Below are positions 9,073-16,387 of a DNA stretch of 64,000 nucleotides, piece by piece. The notes beneath the pieces were generated by a model. The model searched no databases and was not told where the DNA came from. It saw nothing but the letters and a program-made list of their open reading frames with translations. Numbering within the stretch: position 1 is the stretch's first letter; the number at the start of each line of letters is the position of its first letter. The stretch comes from Niabella yanshanensis (lineage in GTDB: Bacteria; Bacteroidota; Bacteroidia; Chitinophagales; Chitinophagaceae), in NCBI RefSeq assembly GCF_034424215.1, contig NZ_CP139960.1:1364001-1428000 (forward strand), in the 5' to 3' direction. A program made the translations under genes and the position numbers.

Positions 9073-9147
9073 AACCACCTGTCATCCAGCATCCAGCATC
9101 TAGCCTCTATCATCTATAATCTACCATCCAGCATCTATCCTCACGTA
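9073..9147. repeat. Degenerate short tandem words in the spacer
   Basis: Within the 260-base spacer between the YihY gene and the DUF4126 gene, the words CATCCAGCATC, CATCTA and CTATC recur in imperfect succession. There are no regular spacers and no open frame. It looks like a decayed simple repeat. Confidence 0.45.
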
Positions 9148-9225
9148 TCCACGAACAGCCACTTATCCTATCCACCATTTGATTAACTTTATGCCAGGGT
9201 TTCATCCCGGTTAAACAAACAAACT

Positions 9226-9819
9226 ATGAATTTTGAGATCCAGGCAATTGCTGCCACTGCTTTGGGAATTGCATTGGCCGCCTGCTGTGGCTTCCGGGTT
9301 TTTCTCCCCATGCTGGTAGCCGGCTTAGTAAGCAGATTTCAGTTGTTTCATTTTTCAGAGAGCTTTCAATGGCTTGCGACCACTCCCGCGCTGATTTGCC
9401 TGGGCGCGGCAACCGTACTTGAAATTTCAGCTTATTATGTTCCGTTTATTGACAACCTTTTAGATACTATTGCAGCCCCGGCAGCGGCTATTGCGGGCAC
9501 TTTACTGGCAACCTCGGTGATACCTGTCGATAATGAATGGATGAAATGGATTATTGGCATTGTAGCAGGCGGCGGTGGTGCAGGACTGGTTTCTTCCGGT
9601 ACCGGCCTGCTGAGATTATTAAGCAGTAAAACCACCCTGGGCACAGGTAATGCTGTTGTAGCAACCGGGGAAAATACTGCTGCCTTAGGTGGAGCCTTGC
9701 TGAGCTTTCTCATACCAATTGTAATGGCAGTACTCTTTTTGCTGTTTTTTATATGGATCGTTAAGAAAATAGTTAACCGGTTTCGTAAGCCTCCCCTTAA
9801 ACACAACCCCGACTACTAG
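9226..9819 (+). CDS. DUF4126 family membrane protein
   Basis: A 197-residue protein with four to five hydrophobic segments and the DUF4126 signature: ALAACCGFRVFLPMLVAGL in the first helix, LEISAYYVPFIDNLLD in the middle, and a glycine-rich segment (VAGGGGAGLVSSGTGLLR). The function of the family is unknown. The last four bases overlap the convergent mnmD stop, so there is no room for a separate terminator between them. Confidence 0.88.
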   Translation: MNFEIQAIAATALGIALAACCGFRVFLPMLVAGLVSRFQLFHFSESFQWLATTPALICLGAATVLEISAYYVPFIDNLLDTIAAPAAAIAGTLLATSVIPVDNEWMKWIIGIVAGGGGAGLVSSGTGLLRLLSSKTTLGTGNAVVATGENTAALGGALLSFLIPIVMAVLFLLFFIWIVKKIVNRFRKPPLKHNPDY

Positions 9820-10490
9820 GATTTTATGGCCCGCACTATTTCTCTTTTACCCGGCGGGCCGGGTATTTTCTCTACCATAAATCCTGCTGACACCAGAGCC
9901 CTGCGTACAACACTTTTAGAGCAATAAGTAACCAGCACACCGCGGGATTCGAGTGCATCAAACATTTTTTTACAGATCGGTTCAGTCCACATTTCTTCCT
10001 GATCCTCGGGGGCAAAAGCATCGAAATAAATAATATGCTGCGGTTCTGTAAAAGTATATTGCTCCAGCCCTACCCTGATCTTTTGAAGCTTAAAGAAAGG
10101 ATTGACGTATATTAGTTGCTCCCATCCTGTTTGCATAACAGCCCTGTACAGTTCAATCTCATCCAGTATTTGAGGATAATTAAGCAGGTTAAAGATATCG
10201 CCGCCCAAAGGATAGAGGTCTACCGCTTTATACACCACCTGTTTGTTCTTTTTGCGCGCGGCTTTAGCTGTCAGTAAAGCGTTGAGTCCCGTCCCAAGCC
10301 CCACTTCGAATATTTTCACCACTTTTTCCGTGGGATTTTCCCGGGCAAAATAATCAAAGCCACTTTGTATAAAAACATGCAAGGACTCCTGTATAGCCCC
10401 TTTTTTCGAATGAAAGGTTATATCGGTATCAACCAGCTTCAGGGTATGACTACCATCTGCTGTTTCAACTATTTCATATTTTCTAATCAT
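9816..10490 (-). CDS. mnmD: tRNA (5-methylaminomethyl-2-thiouridine) methyltransferase MnmD
   Basis: A 224-residue SAM-dependent methyltransferase of the MnmC N-terminal-domain type (DUF752). The SAM-binding motif is EVGLGTGLNALL near residue 65 and the active-site strand is IIYFDAFAPEDQEEMWT near residue 155, followed by the typical VTYCSKSVVRRAL and PGPPGKREIVRA end. It completes the mnm5 modification at U34 of several tRNAs. It lacks the FAD oxidase half found in MnmC of proteobacteria, so this is the stand-alone form seen in Bacteroidota and Firmicutes. It is monocistronic and convergent with the DUF4126 gene. Confidence 0.93.
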   Translation of the reverse strand: MIRKYEIVETADGSHTLKLVDTDITFHSKKGAIQESLHVFIQSGFDYFARENPTEKVVKIFEVGLGTGLNALLTAKAARKKNKQVVYKAVDLYPLGGDIFNLLNYPQILDEIELYRAVMQTGWEQLIYVNPFFKLQKIRVGLEQYTFTEPQHIIYFDAFAPEDQEEMWTEPICKKMFDALESRGVLVTYCSKSVVRRALVSAGFMVEKIPGPPGKREIVRAIKS

Positions 10491-10696
10491 TTGCTCTTCT
10501 TTGATTATTTGAATATATTGCGTTTCTTTTGAAATAACTCCATTTCAAAAAAAGCACAAATGATTAGATTGTTTTCAAATGAATAATTTAAACCCGATTG
10601 TATAATTAAAAACCACTGGGTAAACGAGGCCTTCCGTTTGAAGTAAAAAAGATTGCAGGTCATGCGTACCCGGACTATTAAAAACAAAACTTTATA

Positions 10697-11848
10697 ATGA
10701 AAAAGTACTTTATTCTTTTCGCAGCTACTGCCTCAGTTGCTGTTTTTTCATGTAATAGCGAGCCTAAAAATGAGCCCGGTGCAGGAAGCGAAGCTACAGC
10801 CGACAGCAGCAAGGTGAAACTTGCTGACAATGATGCATTCAATGACACCCTGAACGGCAAAATGGTGAGCATCTTTTACCTGAGAAACAACGGTATTGAG
10901 GCATCGGTTACCAATTATGGCGGACGGGTGGTGAACCTGTTTGTTCCCGATAAGGACAACAATATGGTGGACGTGGTAATAGGCCCGGGTAACTATAAAG
11001 ATATGTATGAAACCAAGGATTATTTTGGCGCTACTATCGGCCGCTATGGAAATCGCATTGGCAAAGGGAAATTTAAACTGGATGGTGTAGAATATATATT
11101 GCCCCAGAATAATGGAGCCAACACATTGCACGGCGGTCCTGATGGCTTTCATAATGTAGTGTTCGATCCAAAACAATTAAGTGACAGCTCGCTTCAGTTA
11201 ACCTATTTATCAAAAGATGGAGAAATGGGTTTTCCCGGCAACCTGAATGTAAAAGTGGTATATACTTTAACTGCCAATAAAGAAGTGAAAATCGAGTATG
11301 AAGCAACAACAGATAAAACAACAGTTTGTAACCTTACCAACCATACTTATTTTAACCTGAACGGCGCCGGAACTATCAACAACCACGTACTGCAGGTAAA
11401 TGCGGACGAGTATACGCCTGTTGATTCTACTTTGATACCGTTTGGTAAAAATGAAACGGTAAAAGGCACACCTTTCGATTTCACTGCACCTACTGCAATT
11501 GGCGCGAGGGTAGATGAAAAGAACACGCAACTGGAATACGGTAAAGGATACGATCATAATTTTGTGATCAAAGGAACCGGCTTTAGAAAAGCGGCTGAGA
11601 TCAAAGGCGACCAAAGCGGTATTTTAATGGAAGTATGGTCTGAAGAGCCCGGGCTGCAGTTTTATGGCGGTAACTTTATGAAGAGTGAAAAGCCGATGAA
11701 AAATGGTACAAAGGATGATTACCGTACCGCATTTTGCCTGGAAACCCAGCACTATCCTGATTCGCCTAATATTCCTTCTTTCCCAACCACCACTTTAAAA
11801 CCCGGAGCCGTTTACAAAACTTATACAATTTACAGGTTTAGTAAATAA
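10697..11848 (+). CDS. galM: Galactose mutarotase (aldose 1-epimerase), lipoprotein form
   Basis: A 383-residue aldose 1-epimerase that interconverts alpha and beta anomers of galactose or other aldoses. Family motifs are clear: GNRIGKGKFKLDG, NTLHGGPDGFH (first active-site histidine), NLTNHTYFNLNG (second histidine) and CLETQHYPDSPN with the catalytic glutamate. The N-terminus is a lipoprotein signal ending in VFSCNSE, so the enzyme is periplasmic and membrane-anchored, as is common in Bacteroidota. It is monocistronic and ends at a strong bidirectional terminator shared with tilS. Confidence 0.95.
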   Translation: MKKYFILFAATASVAVFSCNSEPKNEPGAGSEATADSSKVKLADNDAFNDTLNGKMVSIFYLRNNGIEASVTNYGGRVVNLFVPDKDNNMVDVVIGPGNYKDMYETKDYFGATIGRYGNRIGKGKFKLDGVEYILPQNNGANTLHGGPDGFHNVVFDPKQLSDSSLQLTYLSKDGEMGFPGNLNVKVVYTLTANKEVKIEYEATTDKTTVCNLTNHTYFNLNGAGTINNHVLQVNADEYTPVDSTLIPFGKNETVKGTPFDFTAPTAIGARVDEKNTQLEYGKGYDHNFVIKGTGFRKAAEIKGDQSGILMEVWSEEPGLQFYGGNFMKSEKPMKNGTKDDYRTAFCLETQHYPDSPNIPSFPTTTLKPGAVYKTYTIYRFSK

Positions 11849-11871
11849 CTGAATCATCTAAAAATCTGATC

Positions 11872-11913
11872 AATCAAAAAAGCCCATGGTTTAATCCATG
11901 GGCTTTTTTGATT
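11872..11913. terminator. Bidirectional terminator shared by galM and tilS
   Basis: An exact 18-base inverted repeat (11872-11889 with 11896-11913) around a six-base loop, with A-runs on one arm and T-runs on the other so that it works in both directions. The tilS stop codon is in the loop, so one arm encodes the last residues of TilS (QSKKPMD). Confidence 0.92.
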
Positions 11914-13258
11914 GGCTTCGCCATTCTATCTTGAGAACAGATTTCGTTTTATCGGTCATTTTAAACCGGTCATCGATCCGGTAGCCCACCACCCATACAA
12001 TTTTACGGTTCATCTCAAGCACCCATACCTTCTCTTTATCGGCCAGCGACAGCTTTTGATCAACAAAAAATTTCGCCAGCTTCTTTTTCCCCTTCATACC
12101 TAACGGATAAAAATAATCTCCGGCCCTCCAAGGTCTCAATAACAATGGATATTGTATCAGCGCTTCGTCAAGCAAGGCCACATGCACTTCCTTTCCGGGT
12201 GTCGCCACACTTGTTTTGGTCAGCGTTATTGCGCCCTTTGCAAACTCCCAGGTACCCGTTCCCTTTTCTATAACAACTGCGGTATCGGCAACATTTTCTA
12301 ATGGAGATATGATCAGGTGTTTCCGGTCTTTTAAAATACGATGCGATGGAGCCAATGTATATCTCCCCGACTCACTACCGAGCAGCTGTATCACTTCGTT
12401 TAATTGAGTTGCCTTAAAACCATAGGGCTTGATCAGCTCCAGCAATACCGTTTTCATTGCCGGCGTTTTTTGCAGCAACAATACGGGCAAATGTATCTGT
12501 TCGCCCCTGGTTATTAACAGTTTTTTAGAAAGTCGCTTTATCTCCTGCCGATAAAGAATAGCTACGTCGTTAAAGCGGCCAATATTATCCAACAGGTTGT
12601 CCTGAACTTCGGGGTAAGTTTTGGCAACCAGGGGCAATACGGTGTTTCTGAAATAATTACGCGTATAATCATCGTGTAAGTTAGACTCATCCTGTACAAA
12701 TGATAACCCATGCCATTTCAGATAAGACTCCAGCTCATGTCTTTTAGCAAATAATAAGGGTCTGCGTACCTGCTGATGAACCGGCTGGATGCCGGTAAGT
12801 CCGTTGATGCCCGTACCCCGGAAAAAGTTCATCAACACCGTTTCAATGTTATCATCGGCATGATGAGCCGTCAGAATAAAATCATATTCGTGCTCAACAC
12901 ACACCTGCTCAAACCATTGATACCTGAGATTGCGGGCGGCTACCTGAGTAGATAGCTTTTGTTCTTCCGAATACTGTTGGGTAGCAAATTTTACTACGTG
13001 AAAAGGCACGTTCAATTGTTTACTCCATTCGCGCACAAATGCCTCATCCCGGTTGCTATCTTCCCCTCTCAGCGTAAAATTACAATGAGCAATACCAAAG
13101 TCAAAACCGGCTTCTTTACACAAGTGACACAATACCACCGAGTCCACTCCCCCACTAACCGCTACCAATAGCCGGTGTTTTTGGGTAAACAGGTGATGAC
13201 GGCTAATAAACGCTGTAAACCGATCGTTTAAGTTCCGACTTGCTTTATTTTCTTGCAT
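11891..13258 (-). CDS. tilS: tRNA(Ile)-lysidine synthetase TilS
   Basis: A 455-residue ATP-dependent ligase that converts C34 of tRNA-Ile(CAU) to lysidine, essential for reading AUA. The PP-loop motif SGGVDS is at residues 35-40, followed by HCNFTLRGEDSNRDE, AHHADDNIET and the TRNYFRNTVLP segment typical of TilS. The C-terminal TilS domain (LRPWRAGDYFYPLGM, KLAKFFVDQKL) is present, so this is the long form. Start and stop of the upstream TPR gene overlap by one base (TGATG). The extreme C-terminus is encoded inside the terminator hairpin. Confidence 0.96.
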   Translation of the reverse strand: MQENKASRNLNDRFTAFISRHHLFTQKHRLLVAVSGGVDSVVLCHLCKEAGFDFGIAHCNFTLRGEDSNRDEAFVREWSKQLNVPFHVVKFATQQYSEEQKLSTQVAARNLRYQWFEQVCVEHEYDFILTAHHADDNIETVLMNFFRGTGINGLTGIQPVHQQVRRPLLFAKRHELESYLKWHGLSFVQDESNLHDDYTRNYFRNTVLPLVAKTYPEVQDNLLDNIGRFNDVAILYRQEIKRLSKKLLITRGEQIHLPVLLLQKTPAMKTVLLELIKPYGFKATQLNEVIQLLGSESGRYTLAPSHRILKDRKHLIISPLENVADTAVVIEKGTGTWEFAKGAITLTKTSVATPGKEVHVALLDEALIQYPLLLRPWRAGDYFYPLGMKGKKKLAKFFVDQKLSLADKEKVWVLEMNRKIVWVVGYRIDDRFKMTDKTKSVLKIEWRSQSKKPMD

Positions 13259-13569
13259 CAGTAAATAAGGTATTCGTAAGCACTTTTCAATTCACCGTAG
13301 GCATGTTGCTCGCCTAACTCTTTGGCAATGTCCATTCCACGCTCATACACCTTGATCGCTTCATCATCCTGGCCCAGCCTTTCAAACAATTTGGCCAGGT
13401 GGTAATAGCTGCCCACATAATAAGGATTATCTGCCAGCAATTTTTCAAAAACACTTTTAGCGTCAGGGTCATTCCCGCTTTTTACATACTCCAAAGCCAG
13501 GGCATGCTGCAAAAAACTATCGGATGGATTCTCCTTTAATAATTCGGTTATCTGTTCAATTCTGGACAT
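13258..13569 (-). CDS. Small TPR protein coupled to tilS
   Basis: A 103-residue soluble protein made of about two to three tetratricopeptide units (SFLQHALALEYVKSGNDPDA, PYYVGSYYHLAKLFERLGQ, DEAIKVYERGMDIAKELG). Such proteins bind partners; none can be named here. Its stop overlaps the tilS start by one base, so it is the first gene of a two-gene operon. The spacer to etfB is divergent. Confidence 0.85.
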   Translation of the reverse strand: MSRIEQITELLKENPSDSFLQHALALEYVKSGNDPDAKSVFEKLLADNPYYVGSYYHLAKLFERLGQDDEAIKVYERGMDIAKELGEQHAYGELKSAYEYLIY

Positions 13570-13612
13570 GTTAATTTTTTATACGAATCTTTTTTTTATA
13601 CCAATATCCTTT

Positions 13613-13620
13613 TATCTTTG
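13613..13620 (+). promoter_or_regulatory. Bacteroidota -7 box of etfBA
   Basis: TATCTTTG matches TAnnTTTG exactly in the divergent spacer upstream of etfB, preceded by T-rich sequence. It lies about 130 bases before the etfB ATG, leaving a long leader. Confidence 0.55.
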
Positions 13621-13748
13621 TTTTAGTTGCATAAACAACCTTTTTGCTTTATTTGTCATATGAAACCAGGTCGTTATATTGCGCAGCAACAGGCCATTGA
13701 AGCAACCAGGTTCCGATCAATACTATTTATAAACCTAAATATCAACAG

Positions 13749-14492
13749 ATGAAAATACTAGTATGTATCAGTAAAACGCCTGATACCACAGCAAAAATAG
13801 CTTTCACAGATAACAACACGAAATTTGATACGGGCAGTGTACAGTGGATCATCAATCCAAACGATGAATATTACGCTTTGGTTCGCGCTATTGAACTGAA
13901 AGAAGCAGATGCGTCAACTGTTATTCACCTGGTTACGGTAGGTGCGCCTGATGCCGATGCTATCATACGTAAAGCCCTGGCTTTGGGAGGCGATGAAGCC
14001 ATACGGGTGAATACCGAAAGCCAGGACAGCTTCACCATTGCCTCGCAAATAGCTGAGGTCGCTAAACAGGGTAGTTATGACCTGGTTTTCCTGGGTAAAG
14101 AAACCATAGATTACAATGGAAGTTGTGTAGGCGGCATGGTAGCGGAACTACTCGATCTCCCGTATATTTCCCTGGCAACTAAATTTGAGCTTAACGGAAC
14201 TACAGCTACGGTTACCCGTGAAATTGAAGGCGGTGAAGAGATTTGCGAAGTAAGCTTACCGGTAGTGGTGAGTTGTAATAAGGGTATGGCGGAGCAGCGT
14301 ATTCCCAATATGAGAGGTATTATGGCGGCCAGAACCAAACCGTTGAAAGTAGTAGAGCCTGTTGCTACAGAAGCATTAACCAGCATCGCTGAATTTAGTC
14401 TTCCCCCGGCAAAAGCGGGTGTCAAGCTGGTAGATGCCGATAATGTGGCAGAACTGGTAAGACTTCTGAGAGAAGAAGCTAAAGTGATTTAA
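13749..14492 (+). CDS. etfB: Electron transfer flavoprotein, beta subunit
   Basis: A 247-residue EtfB. It pairs with EtfA to carry electrons from acyl-CoA and other dehydrogenases to the quinone pool through ETF:quinone oxidoreductase. The protein starts MKILVCISKTPDTTAKIAF, has the AMP-binding region with LALGGDEAIRV and FLGKETIDYNGSCVGGMVAELL, and ends with the partner-recognition segment. A 48-base gap separates it from etfA on the same strand, so they form one operon. Confidence 0.95.
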   Translation: MKILVCISKTPDTTAKIAFTDNNTKFDTGSVQWIINPNDEYYALVRAIELKEADASTVIHLVTVGAPDADAIIRKALALGGDEAIRVNTESQDSFTIASQIAEVAKQGSYDLVFLGKETIDYNGSCVGGMVAELLDLPYISLATKFELNGTTATVTREIEGGEEICEVSLPVVVSCNKGMAEQRIPNMRGIMAARTKPLKVVEPVATEALTSIAEFSLPPAKAGVKLVDADNVAELVRLLREEAKVI

Positions 14493-14540
14493 AGTTCAGC
14501 ATCGCAGTAACTCAATTATCTAACTTCAAATTTTTACTTT

Positions 14541-15497
14541 ATGGTTTTAATATTTATCGATATAGCTGAAGACGGCAACGTAAAAAAATCATCATTGGAA
14601 GCGCTTACTTATGGGGCACAGCTGGCAAAACAGCTAGGCGTGGAAGCGCAGGGTGTGGTATTGGCACCGGCCACGGAAGACTTAAGCGCGCTAGGGAAAT
14701 ACGGTGTAAGCAAGATCCACCAGGTAAAGAATGATTCTTTAAAGTACTTCGATGCACAGGTATATGCAAAAGTGCTTGCCCAGGCAGTGGAACAATCCGG
14801 TGCAACGGTTGTGGTATTTTCAAACAACACCGACGGTAAAGCAGTAGCGCCTCGTCTTTCAGCCCGCTTAAAAGCGGGGCTCGTTGCGGGAGCTGTCGCA
14901 CTTCCTGAGACGTCTAACGGCTTTGCAGTTAAAAAAAGTGTATTTTCAGGCAAGGCTTTCGCCAATGTAAATATCACCACTCCTGTTAAGATCATTTCAT
15001 TAAATCCCAATGCTTTTAAAATAGAAGAAGGAACCGGGACTGCGGAAGTGGTTGAATTAAATGCTACTGTAGATGCTCCCAAAGTGAAAGTAACTGCTGT
15101 TAAAAAACAGAGCGGTGAAGTTCCTTTAGCCGAAGCGGAAATTGTGGTGAGTGGTGGCCGCGGTTTAAAAGGCCCTGAGAACTGGGGCATATTAGAAGAC
15201 CTGGCCAGAGAACTGCATGCCGGACTGGCCTGTAGCCGCCCTGTAGCGGATGCACACTGGCGGCCTCATAATGAGCATGTGGGTCAAACCGGTGGCGCTA
15301 TTGCTCCCAACCTGTATATAGCAGTAGGTATTTCCGGCGCCATTCAGCACCTGGCGGGCGTTAACCGCAGCAAAGTGATTGTGGTGATCAATAAAGACGC
15401 CGAAGCACCTTTCTTTAAAGCTGCGGACTATGGCATTGTTGGTGATCTGTTTGAAGTGCTGCCTAAGTTTACTGAAGCGGTGAAACAATTAAAATAA
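14541..15497 (+). CDS. etfA: Electron transfer flavoprotein, alpha subunit
   Basis: A 318-residue EtfA with the C-terminal FAD-binding signature: VVSGGRGLKGPENW, ACSRPVADAHW, EHVGQTGGAIAPNLYIAVG and SGAIQHLAGVN. It binds the redox-active FAD of the heterodimer. The gene ends 18 bases before a perfect 34-base palindrome that probably ends the transcript. Confidence 0.96.
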   Translation: MVLIFIDIAEDGNVKKSSLEALTYGAQLAKQLGVEAQGVVLAPATEDLSALGKYGVSKIHQVKNDSLKYFDAQVYAKVLAQAVEQSGATVVVFSNNTDGKAVAPRLSARLKAGLVAGAVALPETSNGFAVKKSVFSGKAFANVNITTPVKIISLNPNAFKIEEGTGTAEVVELNATVDAPKVKVTAVKKQSGEVPLAEAEIVVSGGRGLKGPENWGILEDLARELHAGLACSRPVADAHWRPHNEHVGQTGGAIAPNLYIAVGISGAIQHLAGVNRSKVIVVINKDAEAPFFKAADYGIVGDLFEVLPKFTEAVKQLK

Positions 15498-15515
15498 TTT
15501 TTGTAATAATTAATA

Positions 15516-15549
15516 AACGAAGGCCACGATTTAAATCGTGGCCTTCGTT
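15516..15549. terminator. Perfect 34-base palindrome, probable bidirectional terminator
   Basis: The whole of 15516-15549 is self-complementary without any loop bases, centred on TTTAAA, with GC-rich arms (GAAGGCCACGATT). It lies between the convergent etfA gene and the small membrane protein gene. The trailing T-run is weak in both directions, so it may act as a terminator or as a protected 3' end of the mRNA. Confidence 0.7.
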
Positions 15550-15565
15550 GTCGTTTGATCAGGGC

Positions 15566-15847
15566 TTATACCACTTGCCAATGCTCCACAAAAAACAATA
15601 ACCAGATAAAGGTGAGAAACAACCCAATCAGATTTAAAATCAGGATGGAAGGACTCTGCATAAATTGCCGGGCAAAAGAAAATACACTGACAACTGAAAA
15701 TATACTCACGCAGATGCAAACCAAAAGTACTGCCATGTACTTCCCGCTATTACCGGTACTCAATACCCTGGTCAAAACAGGTATGTAATACACCATGTTA
15801 AAAAATACGATGAGCAGTGAACTCATCCAGTTAATATATTTTATCAT
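15566..15847 (-). CDS. Small membrane protein, unrecognised
   Basis: A 93-residue protein that is almost wholly hydrophobic, with three predicted membrane segments (about residues 8-28, 38-62 and 70-88) and no cysteine or charged active-site pattern. I do not recognise a family. It follows another small membrane-associated protein gene on the same strand by 28 bases, so they may share a transcript. A shorter reading in another frame overlaps it and is not supported. Confidence 0.55.
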   Translation of the reverse strand: MIKYINWMSSLLIVFFNMVYYIPVLTRVLSTGNSGKYMAVLLVCICVSIFSVVSVFSFARQFMQSPSILILNLIGLFLTFIWLLFFVEHWQVV

Positions 15848-15875
15848 ATTGAGGGCTTTTTAGAGGGTGTGAAAG

Positions 15876-16286
15876 TTAACGCTGCAGCGCCTTATAAACG
15901 GCGCGGGTAACAAGGGCACCTACCAGGTAATAAGAAACAGTCAATAGCTTCCTTTGAGGTGTGGCCGCCACAGGTTCATCATTCAATCCCAAATGCTGTG
16001 GAAGTTTTACCGCACCGATGCCTGCCAAAGCGCCGGATATTACGGGGCTTGTTGTGGCAGTTACTCCGTAATAGAGGGCATTGGACACGATGTCAGAAGA
16101 CAGGGTTGCCCAATAAAGTGACCGAGGATTGTCTACTGTCAGGTTAAAAGGCCGGAGTGATTTCTGAAGCGCTTCCTCTCCTAACTCGTTGATTCTCGGA
16201 GCCCCGGCGAAACGGTTCCTGACGGCTTCATGCAAAATATTTAGTACTAATGCGCCTGCGAGACCAGCTACTATTTTTTTATACAT
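15876..16286 (-). CDS. Uncharacterised membrane-associated protein
   Basis: A 136-residue protein with a hydrophobic N-terminus (KKIVAGLAGALVLNILHEAV), a middle hydrophobic segment around NALYYGVTATTSPVISGAL and a C-terminal one (YYLVGALVTRAVYKAL). I recall similar short proteins in Bacteroidota genomes but no assigned role. It is divergent from the SNF2-family helicase and upstream of another small membrane protein. Confidence 0.6.
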   Translation of the reverse strand: MYKKIVAGLAGALVLNILHEAVRNRFAGAPRINELGEEALQKSLRPFNLTVDNPRSLYWATLSSDIVSNALYYGVTATTSPVISGALAGIGAVKLPQHLGLNDEPVAATPQRKLLTVSYYLVGALVTRAVYKALQR

Positions 16287-16361
16287 AGGATAAGTTTTAT
16301 TTTTTTATACAAGAATTAAACCAATGGCTGTTTTTAGTTCGCCCGCTTTAACCTCAAATCT

Positions 16362-16369
16362 TATATTTG
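16362..16369 (+). promoter_or_regulatory. -7 box of the SNF2-family helicase gene
   Basis: TATATTTG fits TAnnTTTG exactly, 19 bases before the ATG at 16388. It overlaps the TTG at 16367, which rules that codon out as a start. Confidence 0.65.
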
Positions 16370-16387
16370 CGCGCCAGAAAGACGAAT

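Noticed and set aside
9073-9147. Repeated short words suggesting a CRISPR array
   Set aside because: No constant repeat length or spacers; the words are imperfect and adjacent. No CRISPR array was seen anywhere in the window.
10505-10687. Minus-strand open frame between mnmD and galM
   Set aside because: AT-rich, low-complexity composition, no start signal, and it occupies the galM promoter region.
14605-15190. Long minus-strand frames opposite etfA
   Set aside because: They are antisense shadows of a clearly coding gene; composition follows etfA codon positions.
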